A stretch of DNA of 64,000 nucleotides from Acanthaster planci (lineage: Eukaryota; Echinodermata; Asteroidea; Valvatida; Acanthasteridae). The notes beneath the pieces are model-generated. The model was not told the DNA's origin, did no database searches, and saw only the letters and a list, made by a program, of their open reading frames with translations. A program made the translations under genes and the position numbers. Positions 1-23,700 of the stretch are shown here, in pieces. The stretch covers positions 2,102,158 through 2,166,157 of the forward strand of contig NW_019091359.1 of NCBI RefSeq assembly GCF_001949145.1. The letters run 5' to 3'. Numbering within the stretch: the stretch's first letter is position 1; every line of letters starts with the position of its first letter.

Positions 1-71
1 TGTAGCAATGATTGGGCCCCTACGGCGCGTTTCACCACTTGCTATTCAGAACCAGATACACCATGGCCTAC

Positions 72-10901
<10,830 letters not shown>

Positions 10902-11038
10902 TTTTACGGTCAAATCAGCAAAACACCTCGCTATTCTTCACGTGTTCTTCGCATGGACTGCACACAGTAGAATGCACGGCACTTGCCATGAATTAAAAAA
11001 TACACTAGTGCTACACAAGGGTCACACGTGGAATTTAG

Positions 11039-11057
11039 CCAATCAGGGCCGACCACG
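11039..11057 (+). promoter_or_regulatory. ER-stress response element (ERSE), perfect CCAAT-N9-CCACG
   Basis: CCAAT at 11039-11043 and CCACG at 11053-11057 are separated by exactly nine bases. This is the consensus ERSE bound by NF-Y plus ATF6/XBP1 in promoters of GRP genes. It lies 138 bp upstream of the GRP94 start codon. ERSEs act in either orientation. Strong fit with the known unfolded-protein-response control of GRP94. Confidence 0.85.
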
Positions 11058-11111
11058 ATAAAAGCAACCAGCCAATCATGTTTTCCCAACTCAGCTCGGC
11101 CGACGGCTGAG

Positions 11112-11130
11112 CGTGGCTCTGTGTGATTGG
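11112..11130 (-). promoter_or_regulatory. Second ERSE, perfect CCAAT-N9-CCACG on the minus strand
   Basis: The plus strand reads CGTGG (11112-11116), nine bases, then ATTGG (11126-11130), so the minus strand is a perfect CCAAT-N9-CCACG. It is 55 bp beyond the first ERSE and in opposite orientation. A third, degenerate copy (CCAAT at 11072-11076, N9, then CCAAC) lies between them. The cluster is typical of vertebrate GRP promoters, which carry several ERSEs. Confidence 0.85.
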
Positions 11131-12071
11131 TATTTAGTTATTGTGACGTTCAAGAGATGAATATACATGTCATGTAATCACAGTAGTTTTTCAAGATTAC
11201 CGAGGAATGACAAGCAAACATAGAAGTTACCCCAAATGTGCCTGAGTAAATGTTATAATGTCAGGCTATTCGGGAAATATTTGAAAGATTCTTTAAGTTT
11301 TTCCGCATCCTTTCAATTTTGGTTGTAGTAATAATATGGTTCACTCCCACTTTTCTTTTTTGATGTTTTGCCGATCTGAATGAATTTTTGAAACTTAAGA
11401 ATTTCAATGCAGTTTTGAATGTAACTCTGACATGGGAGAAAACTGGTAGAGAGGCTCGTTTTATGGGTGTCCAATGTTTTGAAAATATAAGACAAAAGTG
11501 CGGCAGAGGCATACACTTGGGCCTAATTCCCGCCCTTCCAAAGGGGTGAAATTGCTCCAATTTAGCCTCACTCTTCAGACAGGCCATAATAAAAAGTTAC
11601 CCCTTCCCCGAAAACTCGTTTCTGGATCAACCTTTGCTTATGTCACACTGCACCAAAGAAATGCTTGGAAATAAGTAATGCATATGCCAGCTGTCGCTCA
11701 GTACTTGGCAGTGATAGCGCCGGGGATATGTATTGGACTCTCAGGGGAAACAGATGTTGTTAACAATTGTGCCCAAAGGTTTCCCGATTTATGGCATAAT
11801 GTTTTTACCCAAAAGCAGAGTTGCACTGGCATGAGTTGCACTGACATGGTAATGTCATAAGTTACGAATACTAGCACGTGTACAGCGTGTAGTCCACGAG
11901 AGCTAAAGGCATGGTTTATGAACAGAAAACCGTGAGTATGGTAAAGATACTGGGCGTATCACACAGATGTAATACATATTTCTACATAACGTCTGTTCCG
12001 TGTACATATACTTATTGGGCGCCTTTGAGTCCAGATGGTTTTTGTTTGTTTTTGTTTTTTGTTTTTTTATT

Positions 12072-12502
12072 ATGGTTGCACTACACCAAATACGCGCCCA
12101 TAGAAAACAGTGCCCAACCGAAATAGCGCCTGTTGACTCTCGTGAGGAGGTTGGCCTCCGTTTATTCACTGGAAATTCAAGATTATGGCCAGAAGATCAC
12201 TTTCGTTTCAATTTCATGGGGGTTAGCCACGGAATTTTTTTTATTCCCCTTTGAACGAAGATACCCCCGCTCATTTCTGAATGAAGGCGCCCGCCTCTAT
12301 CCAAAATAGGTTCGCAGTTTAATTGGGGCGTTTGTGAAAGAAATACCCCGCACTGGAAACTATCAGTCATAAAGTGGGGATTGATAAAAATATTTCTATG
12401 ATGCCTCCTGATTATGGCTTGTCTTATTGTAAAAAATACCGTAGGATCACAAAATATTAATGAGCTCGCGCGCAGAAATACGATTTGGTGGAATGCACCT
12501 TT
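12072..12502 (+). repeat. Dispersed repeat, copy 1 of an inverted pair
   Basis: Starts near GGTTGCACTACACCAAATA and runs through GGCCAGAAGATCACTTT and TCAATTTCATG to GATTTGGTGGAATGCACC. The same string of motifs in the same order occurs reverse-complemented at 18655-19096 in TTC41 intron 4, with many substitutions and small indels. No open frame and no clear terminal repeats. An old non-autonomous element of unknown class. Confidence 0.75.
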
Positions 12503-14735
12503 ATGATTCCGGTCCTTGGGGATAGCGTGATGCACAAAACAGTCTTTGGCAATGTAACCTCTTTCAGAATGTTGTATTTTTATTTTAGGTATAACTAAAT
12601 TACACGGATTAAAATCTCTGTTTGTCATAACAGAAATTTTAAATTAGTGAAAACATTTATTTGAATTAATTATTTTAATTAAATGTGGTACATTTTAAAG
12701 GAAAATTAGTCATAAGAAATCATATGGTGATTCGGTAATTGATTGGCAGGTGAAATCGGTCACCTGCGCTGCGACACGGTGAAGTGTAAACAAACCAGCT
12801 TTGAGGCTGTGTACGCTCTGCTACGGCGAACGTGCAGTTGTTGCACCGTAGAGGAAGGAGGGTTGAACCCGGTACCCGGAAACCACTGACATAACTGACT
12901 TTTTTACTCCCTAGGAATGATATGCTTGACTTTGTTTAACACACACCAAGCTAGAAGCATGCAACAAAGAAATGCCATATTTCTGCAGAAATCAGCCTGA
13001 CGCTTCTTGTCAACCACCATGGCAACAGTTTTAGGTTTGTGACATAATGCCATGTATGTATACGTTGTAAGTTATTCATGTGGTCAGGGTGACGTGGAGA
13101 GTAAATGCGCCAGGCCAAGCATGCCGGCGATTGCTGATTTGGTTTGTTGGCTGGCTTTTACCTACCATTCAACCAGACTACGAAGCTGTATATTAGAGTG
13201 ATATAAACTCAGTGTGTACTGTATTAATTAATTATTAAGGATATGGCACGGAGCACGTTCAGGCATGTCAGGTCGGTAAATACAAGGGCAGTAGCAGCTG
13301 TAGATCGGACGTCCGCAGGACTCCTCCTGGGAGTGCCTCGGATGGGAATGGAGCTTGGCAGGCCATGTATTCATGTAGCTTCAGCTGACTCATGTCACAG
13401 TTGGATGGAGATAAGACAATACTTATCTCATACTTGCAACTTGTGAATTTTAACTCATACGTTCCATTTGTATCTCATATGTAAAGCGTACGAATCTCAA
13501 TGCATGCTTGAAACACTACAACTCCTAGTCATACAAATTTCCCACAGTAGCATATTCAGTGCACAGAAACCCTACCCCCCCAATCTTCACCTCCCTTTGT
13601 GCTTTATCCCCTACAACTGGAATTTTTTGGAAAAGGAAAGAATATAGATTCTGAAGATAAAAAGACATGTTGCCTCCTCCCCTGCCCCATTGCATCTGGT
13701 GCCCCCTTCCCCCATTATGAAAATGCTGGCTACAGCACTTACATTCAATCACCAGACTTAATGGTCAGGACTTCTCAGTATAATTAAGTCGCACTGGGCA
13801 AATTGTTAGTCGGGCATTACTGCACCAGGTGTATAGCTCAATTTTTTCCAGGGTAGGTGACACACTTGCAGGCATCCCCTTGAAACAGCAATCCTGACAA
13901 GTTGCTAGCTGAGGGCAGCACGCTCTCAGATTCTACGTGTACATGAGTCATTTAGGATTAACTTTCAGGAAGTAGGATAAGCAACTAGGCATCTGTCGGC
14001 TTGTGTCTGTCAACTTGCGTCAGCAACTTCTAAGGGCATACATGTACATGTCTGTGCAGCCTGTTGAAAATTGTGATCTTCCTGTTTGTACACGTTGTTT
14101 GTACAAACATGTATGGTACATGTATCAAAGTTACGTGTACATGAACCAGCACATGCATGTACAGGTCGGTCGTTTGTTGGTGGTGATCTTGGCTTCAGAA
14201 GCTATGGAAGACAAAGGAAAGTTTATCTTCAGGGTGCATGTCAAAGTCCACTGTATTGTCATTATCGTGAGATATTGATAAACAGCAGGAAGGTTTCTTT
14301 GTACATGTTGTCATATACATGTATCTTACCAGTTGCGCTGTGACAGTGGCTTGTATGTACATGTACATGTAGAGTGGAGTCCCTAACATGGTGCTTTTTG
14401 ATGGCCTACGTGTATTTTGACTTCCCTCAAATAATGTTGCCTGACTGGTTTTAGTAAGTGAATTCAAGATTTTTACACTGGTGTATGTTACCTCACCAGA
14501 AGTTTACTGTGTAAGGTTTGGGTACTACAGCAAGGTGTCTCCTGAAAACCCCAAATGTACCATGTGAAAGAAAGCACCAGTCATAGTGCCACCGTATAAT
14601 TCTAAAGTGATCTCTCCTGATGTTCCACGTCATTTTGCATCTTCCATACTAAAGCCCTGTCATTTTTCACACAGATGGACATAAAAGGCCTGTGTGGTTG
14701 ATCTGGTGAAAGTTGTCTCTATTTGGCCTGTCATC

Positions 14736-17700
14736 ATGCCAGAATTTGGTCGGTCACCCCTCAGACGCAGTCTGAGCAGCATCGGACGTCAAGTCTCCTA
14801 CCGCCAGCCTGTCCGACCCTTCATCTCCTCCACCTTTTTGGACTTCTCCGAGGAGCGGGATCACCTGGTCAAGCGCATCTTCCCCCAACTCCACAGCCTG
14901 TGCCATCAGCGTGGCAGCCACTTCAGCCCTGTGGACCTACGCTGGGGCATCAACGAGGAGCAGTCCCAGTCGGGCCATGTGATCTCGCTCTGCCTGGACT
15001 ACGTCAATTCCTGCAGCCCCTTCTTTATCTGCCTCCTCGGGGAGCGGTATGGCTCCCACCGGCCTCAAGACGCCAAGCCACTGCAGCCGGGCACTGACAT
15101 GGACAAGAAGGACCTTACTTGGTTGGACAAGAACTACCTCGTAGCAGCAGCCAATGGCCACAACTGGGTCCTCCAAGAAGCATATCAGTGTTGCAGCGTG
15201 ACTGAATTGGAGATAATTCAAGCAGCATACCTAAACGACAGTCAATATTGCAGGTTCTACTTTAGGGACGTCAGGCACATCGAGGACAAGTTCACTGATC
15301 TGTCACAGGTAGAAAGAGAGGGCCAATTACAGGTAGGAAACAGCTTGGATTTTGATGGCTGACTTTATAATGAGTTGCACTTATTGCCAGCTTGCACCCA
15401 CTCGAGGTATTTAACATTCATATGCAATTAAAGTCCCTTCCTTTCCTCTGTTGTCTTGCTTCACACATTCAGGCATATCGCAGTGAGAATGCAAAGACCG
15501 AGTTGCTTGTGCGTGATCTTAAGAGGAGACTCGTCAACAAGGGCCTACCAGTGCGATTTTTCCGGACGACAGAAGAACTGGGCGAGAAAGTGTTGCAGGA
15601 TTGGAAGTCCATCATTGACCAGTTGTTTCCCCCACTGCATGATGTCACAAGTGATGTAGGTAAGAATTAAATGCATGTTTCAGTGAATGAGGCTGAAGGT
15701 ATCCAGTTTTTTATTTGTATTTAACTATTTTAACAGTTTCTGCCGTTGTTGTGAAGGTTGAGGTGAAGAAATGTAGACATGGTGAACTAGTTTCCTTTGA
15801 CACTTTGAAAAAAAAAAGTTCTTACAGGGACTTAGGTATGAACTTCCACAGTCCAACATGACTTACCAATAAGTGACTGCCTAATTTAGAAAAATCAGAT
15901 TGAAATGGAGATAAACATTGTTTTTTCTTTTATATTTAGTTGAAGCAGGCAGTCAGCTTAACATTTCATTAAAAGATACAAGCAAAATAAATTTAACATC
16001 TTAAGCATTTGAAAAATGTAAACAATAAATTTGTTACAGATATACTAATGTTATGGATATGAATTGGAATTTTTTTCCCCATCTATTTCTGATATTTTTT
16101 TAGATTTCTCTCACAAGAAATATTTTACATAAAGGGTAAGACTTTGAGTTACTTAAAAACAATACGGTTGATGTGACAGCTTCACTAGTCCTCTTCTTTT
16201 TGTCACAGATAGTGAGCAGTTCCATGAATGGATGGCCCATGAGGCATATGCCGAGACACGACGCCGTGTCTTTGTCCAAACCTCTCACATCAGTGAGTTA
16301 TTTGAACAGCTAGATGCCCACGGAATTCTGGCACTTGAAGAAGAACTCAAGGATTGTAAGGTGCAACAAGAAGGGTGTGGCTCTGTGAATGGGACAGTGA
16401 AAGGAAGAAAACCCATGTAAGAACCCAGTGAAGATTCCTATTATAAAACACAGGGGTGTCGTTTCTCAGGATTTTTCCAGATTTCACGATTCTTGACCAA
16501 AAATGGAGGATGATTAAGATGTGATCAGTCACGTTTTGCTATGTTTTAATATTTGGGTTTATAAAGTGTAAGATTCATCACATAACCATATAGACATTTA
16601 TGAAAGAAAGAAGTTTCTAAAAATATATTTTTTCATAAACGGAAGTTTAAAATCTCATGTGGCAACAACTACACGTATGTTTACAAAAATATCAGCAAGA
16701 AAAAAGAGTTGCGAATCCATTCACCATCTTGGAAAAATGGTAGCCATCATAGAAAAAAGAAAGCAAGAAGGGTTGCCTCTTACACTCAAAACCCTGAGGA
16801 GAAGCTTTTTATACCCAGCCTTATTGTATTGAAGTATAAAGCATGCACGCCTAGACCCTTGTCACTGATGTACTCCAAGCAGAGAGATCCCAGTCTGATT
16901 GGAAATACAAATAGACCGAAGGTTCAGTTTATTACCATGACTGTCAAAGGCAGTACCAATCACACAGGTTTCCACACTGATTACAGAATCAGAAGTGATA
17001 AGTTTAGCACAATTCAAACAGTGTTCAGAGGTTCCGTTGAATTTGCAGGTACCATGTTAGAAATTAATATGAAATCGTAGAGGGCTTGCATTTTAAAAAA
17101 TGTAATATTTTCAGGGAGAATTTGTAAAACTTTAGGTCGTGCACAAAATAGAATGCATGAAATAAAATACATGCTGCGGGAGAATGTGCTTGCATGGGGC
17201 AGATTTGGCCTGCTACCCACTCGCCCCAAACTTTTCCACTATTTGACTTCTTAATCACTTGCCGTTCCTTGGTCCCATGCATTAAGACACTAATTCATAA
17301 ATCCCCTTTTTTCCTCATCAGTGAATCAGTTCAACCAGTCCGTTCATCCATCCTGACTCTAGTCGGGGAGCGAGGTTGCGGCAAGACCGCCATTGTCGCC
17401 AATTGGGTCCAACATTTCAAGAAGAGCAGCCCGGGACTGCGCGTCCTCGCCCACTTTGTCGGCAGCAGCGCCCTCAGTACAGACATCACCAGTTTTCTGC
17501 GTCGAGTCACCTACGAACTTCGTGGGGAATTCGTCGGTGAGTACAACAGAAATAGGAAGATCCATCTTTCATGTGAGATGTGCCTATTGACAAATGCCAA
17601 GCCAGGTATATCCGAATCAAGTGGCTGCAATTGACAATAACATGCATGTCTATTGACATTGGATGTAGGTACTAGCTAGTAACTTTCGTAATTGCAAGTG

Positions 17701-20700
17701 TTTCCATTATTTCAGCCGTAGCCGTAACACATTTAGACGTGGCTTCTGGTACTTCATTGGTGCATTTGCCAAGTGTCTAAAGCCATACAATAAAATACAT
17801 CTTCTACTTTGACGTTTTCTGTAGAAGTTATGCAGTCAAGTCACTGGCCCAAATGACCCACAAAATTTTTTTACGGTTGTCATCAGAAAAAGCACTGTCA
17901 TTATATCGATACTATCGATATGGTTTTGATATCAATATCGCCAATGTTAGTTATTTGGTAATATCAATATATTGGAAATATGGGATTTGCGAGAAATACC
18001 AAAACTTAAAAAAAAATCGATATTGAAAAATGTATCAGAAATATCGCTACCGAGGAACTAAATGTACAGCGTGCTTTATACACACGAGTTTGTACAAAAA
18101 ACATTGTACCGCACTCTACATGTTCGTAACGATGCAAAAAATCATTGTACACCACATACATGTACATGTATCTTTTTACTTTTTCCCACATTTTATATGC
18201 TTTTGCAAGGCTTTGCCCTTAATTTTTTTTCTCACTTGCCAGCTGGACCAGCAGTGATGGCTTTTTACTAGTCCGCCAGCATTTTTACTAGTCCGCGTCT
18301 TCCCCCAAATTTCAACATTCTTTTTGGCACTTGTGTTTTCTGCTCCAACATCATGCATAAGTGTGCACTCGGTGCTGACTGTTGTTTAATTGTTGATGAG
18401 TAATCATAAATGGTCATGGGAATCCGAGTTTCCAGAATATTCATGAGTATAACTCTACTCAAGCAGCAAATTAAACTCACAAAGTGGTTACCTGCTGAAA
18501 ATGGTTCGTTTTATTCACAATGCAAGAGACAGAAAAAAAATATCATTATTAACAGTTTATGTACATGTATATGTACATTTTATGCAGTATGCACATGTAC
18601 ATATGTACATGTACGCCCGGTGAAATGTACATACATCATTCTCAAGTGTGTCCAGTACCCGTGGGGTGCCTTCCACCAAATGGTTGTATCTTTCTGCATG
18701 TGGACTCATCAATATTTGGTGATCCCACGGGGTTTTTACAATAAGACATGCCATAATCAGGAAGGATCATAGAAATATTTCTGTAAATCCCAAATTTGGG
18801 ACTGTTAATTTCCAGTTTGGGGTATTTCTTTCAAAAGTGGCAGGCGGCTAAATTCAGAGCTGAGGGCATAGTTTTACTACTATTTTGGAGGTATCTTTGG
18901 GGAAAGGGGAATAAAAATAGTTTTCGTGGCTAACCCTCATAAAATTGAAACGAAAAGTGATCTTCTGGCCACAATCCTGAATTTCCAGTGAAAAAAAGGG
19001 AGGCCAACCTCTTTCCAAGAGTTAACAGGCAGCACTATTTCGGTCTGATTTTGCAATGGTTTCTACTGGTGTGTATTTGGTGTAGTGCAACCCGTAGCGT
19101 GCGAACCAAACACGAAATCACAACCATGATATCGCTGGTGTCACAACTACCAAGGACAAATCAGAAAAATCAGCACACCATACACAATCCGCACGTTATA
19201 CGCGTGGGATGCATATTCATGACTTCCATGTACCTCTACGATGCAATGCATGAAAGCACGTGCTGATTTAGATCTTGTACGCAGAACCGAGGTCAAGTCA
19301 GGGGTTGTTGAGATGTACCGGCCACATACGGCATGTCATACGCGCGATTACGCCGCAAAGTCGTTGCGGAACGAAGTTTCAGACGATTTACTGCCGCTGC
19401 ATTCGTAGACTTCAGCATTACTTCTGCTGGGCTGGTGCCAGGGACCAAACTATTCTTGGTTGCAAAAGGTTCTGTTTTATTTGGTTCAAAAACCAGCAGC
19501 AGCTAGAGGGCATGCATCACAATCAATGATTTCGCTGCTTATTTCAGAATATTGTTTTACTAGACCGCCGGACTACTCAGACGAGGGCTTTCGCTAGACC
19601 GCCATGGTTTTTACTCAAATTTGGCTAGCGGACCAGCGTTAAGGTCGAACCCCGTTTTGTGAAGAGTAAAATAACAAATCAAAGGTAAAATTGCTGACTG
19701 CTATTCTTAGCCTCAAAAATGGACACTTTTATTTCATGTTTCTAGTTGTATCGCAGCAACTGCGATTCATTAAAAAAGTGTGTAGCAACGTGGCTGAAAA
19801 TGTATCGCGAATCGCGATGCAGTGCTGGCAATATTATTTCTTGCCTTGAAAATGAAATAAATGAATATGGATATATCGATATTTTTAAAAAACGATATAG
19901 CGGTATCGGCCAAAATACGATATCGACAGTGCCTGCAGCAGCACATGCAATAACAGTTGGTCAACTTATGTATAACTGCCATTTTTTTGTAACTCCAATT
20001 TGTAGTATATATCTTGGAACACATGTCAGTAACTGAGTATCGTAATACGGGTCATATTGTTAGAAAGTGTCATCTTCAGAGCTCTTCCTTGAACAGGCAT
20101 ATCAGTCCCATCACTGTGTCCTTTTTTATCATGGGATATCTTGTTGATAAATAAACAATTTTCGGTTGTGAACACATGGATTGAGAAAGGACAAATTATT
20201 CTCCTAAACAGACATGTATCTAATAATCATTTTCATTATTGACTTCAAGTTTTTTGATGCCATCTGTTTCGTGACTACATGTAAATCAACAGGTTAGAAT
20301 GGTGTTACGAATGTTTTCTGTATTGCCACACCCAGACCATTTCTGAACAACATTTTGTTGTGTTTCTGACTCAGCTCTGTCCAAAGAATTTTTTAATAAG
20401 CCTACATGGTCCAAACCAAATGTAAAACTCTCAGCCTTGTCCTCATAGCGAAGAATTTGATGTTCTTTAAGCACAGCAATGAAGGTTGTTGAAGCAGAAA
20501 CACTAGTACGAGTGAGCGGGATTGTCAAAGTCGGGGGCCTCAAATTTCCTGGACACAAAGACGTAGAGGAAGCTAATGATCTGTAAACCCCATATGTAGC
20601 TGCAGACATCTGTCCTTGTCTGTAGAAGATCAGTTGTGAATCTTATCACAATTCCAGGAAACCAGAATGAGACCTCTGGCGACACAGAGGACATGTCCAA

Positions 20701-23700
20701 CTTCCACCACATCTGTGAGGCCTTTGTGGCAGCCGTGGCCATGGGCCCTTGCGTGCTGGTACTGGACGGCATTGACGAACTGAGCGGAACTCTAGGGCAG
20801 AGCATGCATCAGGTATAGATTGTTGCTGGGATTGATATACAATGGTTTCATGCAACAACTGTTGAGGGCGCTATGTGGTCTAGTTAATGGGGATACAAGG
20901 AGGAGGTCCAATCCTCAACTTTGTCTCCATGATTATTACATTAAGCAATATAATCGTAATGAAACCACAAGTTCCTCAAAAGTATTGAGGCACTGTAACT
21001 CATAAGCCTTAAGTAAGCAGTAAGAGAGGAGACAGAGGCAGTCAAAGTTTTAGAAGTGGGAGGAAAACGTCAGAGGAGAACTCTAGAGAAAACCTATCAA
21101 ATCCTGAATATGTGGGCTGAGCTCGGTATTTGGGAATCCGGGTCACAGAAGTGAATAACGAAGAACGAACCATTGTTCAAAACACACTTCCTGTGACTCC
21201 CATCTCTGACTGCAGACTTCATTTTATGAATTTATCCCCCCGAGCCTCCTCAGGAAAATAAAGCGTCATTTCCTCATCTTGAAAAACATCAATTTATCTG
21301 ATCTAAAAACAACTTTCTGACGAGACAGAGGAAGCTACATGTATAATGTATCGACCCCAAGTGTTTGTACAAACCGTATACTTTTTGTCCAATCAGTAAG
21401 AATTACTTCAGACTGAATGAATGGTAACATGCTTAAGTACATGTATGTATCATTACTCCAGCAAAAGAAATAGAATGCTTAGAGGATGCCCAGCAAAAGT
21501 CAATTTCATACAGAATACACCTGTTGTCTCTTGCTGGTAAATACATGTATAATGTGGTTGGTTTGTGAGCATTGCATTGGGCATGTCTGTTGTCGTGTAA
21601 CCATTACCAAGTTTTTGCTGTCTTCTCTCTATACCGTAAAAGACTGATCTATTAAGCCATGCCCACTGCATAAAGCTTTCTTAATTGTTTCCAATGTTCA
21701 TCTTTGAGACAAAACATAAAATGGTTAATTTGTGTCGTCCACAAATAGGGACTTCTTTGAATTCAAAATCATTTCAATTTTTGGCAGCCAAGTGTTCATC
21801 TCAAAAACTTTTTCATTTCTGGTTAAGGTGAAGGAGATGTCTTGGCTACCTGCTACAATGCCCCCGCAGTGCCAAATCATCCTTACGACCGTCCGTTCTG
21901 ACCTGACCTACAAGACACTCTCCCAGCGTGGGGACACGCAGGTCCTGCCAGTTCCACTCTTCAAGGACAAGGGTCAGAAGTCTGCCATGGTGGCCAATAA
22001 CCTTGCCATCCACTGCAAATGCCTTGACCGAGGCCAAATGGAGAAAGTGGTCACGTCCAAGCTGAGCGACCGGCCACTGTTTCTGTCCATCCTGGCCAAT
22101 GAGCTGAGAGTGTGTGGAACGTACAGAAATCTGGACAAGGTCAGGGTTCAAGAAAGAAATTATCTCAGTGACTGGTCTTGTTGATATCTTAGTAACAAAG
22201 TCTGCTTTGGCTGGCACACGATGTACAGATTCAGTTTTGTGTGGCTATAAGCGTGTGCTTTTCTAACTATAGTCATGTAATTCAGGCATAGCCTGTTATG
22301 TCCAGTGGTGCCAAAATTGTTGTTACAAGAACCAAGTCAAGGTCCTGTTCTTGAATTGGGGCTCGGATATCTACAAGGACAATTAAGAACAACTTTGTCC
22401 GGCAAAATCTTAAGCTTTTGACGAGTGTTCAGAAATGTCAGTGATTTTGGGGCCAAATTCTGTTGCACTCTTACATTTGGAGAGGGACTAAGATCTCTTT
22501 CAACCCTTGTTAGTATAAAGAGCACCTCTCCTTCAGTGAGACATCTCTTTGGCATCAATTACTTCTGGAAAAATAAAATGATTGGGTTAATTTTTGTCAA
22601 GGTGTTGGAGCAGTACGTAGAGGCAGCTACATTCAGGGACCTGTGGAAATGTGTGATTCACAGATGGATACGAGACTATGGATGGACAACAGATGGCCGC
22701 TCAACATCCGCCTCCAGTGATAGTAGCTTAGAAGGTACATGTACGCTGATGTTACCCTGTTAATGGTTAATATGTGAACATAGTTCAGAATGGTGATAAT
22801 ATCTCAAAATTGATAGATCAAGGTCAGAAATGGCCTTTTTTTACCTGTGCTTACAACAAGGACTAAACATTCAATGTTGCGGGGAGTACTTTACTAGTAT
22901 CCCACACGTATTTTCCATTACTTCACTAGTACTCCACAGGTATTTTCCATTACTTCACTAGTACTCCATAGGCATGTTCTATTACTTCACTATACTCCAC
23001 AAGTATTTTCCGATACTTCACAAGTACTCCATTAGTATTTACCATTGCTTCGTTAGTACTCCACAGGTAAATGTATTTACCATTACTTCACTAGTACTCC
23101 ATGGATATTTGCCATTACGTCACTAGTACTCCTCGGGTATTTACGATTGTTTTGTTAGTACTCCATAAGTATTTTCCATTACTTCACTAGTACTCCATTG
23201 GTATTTGCCATTACTTCACTAGTACTCCACTGGTATTTACCATTGCTTCGTTAGTACTCCACATGTATTGACTGTTGTTTCACAAGTATTATCAGCTCTT
23301 CATAAGTTCCACAGTCTTACAAGCCACAAGCTATCTATATGAACTGTTTTGATATTGGTTTGTAAATGTTGACGCTCTTTCAGTTGTAAATTTACTGAAG
23401 TAGTGATGATAAAGATATGCATAACACCTACATATCCGGGGTTCATTGCACTGGGGCTCAAGGTGATATGCATCATCACTTTTCCTTTTCAACTGGCTCA
23501 GAAACATTCCCTGAAACTATTTCAACTCCATGTGGAGTGCATAGCTGAATACTACCAACATTTGACAAGTGGCTGATCAAGCGCAGTAACCCTCTCTGAC
23601 TATACGTTTACCCATTTGTACTTCTGCTGAGAGAGAGAGGCAAGTCAGGGTTAAAAGTGACTTGCTTAATGTTGCTTTGTATGCCCCTCACTGGATTTGA

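Larger units (their letters stand above)
10902..14735. other. Divergent intergenic region between GRP94 and TTC41
   Basis: Holds the GRP94 promoter (ERSE cluster 11039-11130; CACGTG at about 10938), then no convincing coding sequence. A dispersed repeat fills about 12072-12502 (see separate entry). ACATGTACATG-type short palindromes recur between 14030 and 14370. A probable acceptor (ACAG before 14675) suggests a 5' UTR exon of TTC41 begins at about 14675, because the ATG there is closed by a stop after eight codons. Small open frames here (for example 13243-13446) look random. Confidence 0.7.

Noticed and set aside
14723-15221. Overlapping frames on both strands across TTC41 exon 1
   Set aside because: Shadows of the DUF4062 exon; only the frame from 14736 shows domain motifs and correct phase into exon 2.
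16709-17080. Open frame of 123 codons in TTC41 intron 3 with a CUB-like ending (GFHTDYRI)
   Set aside because: Only a short segment resembles a CUB domain, no splice context or cysteine pattern supports it, and the flanking TTC41 exons join without it.
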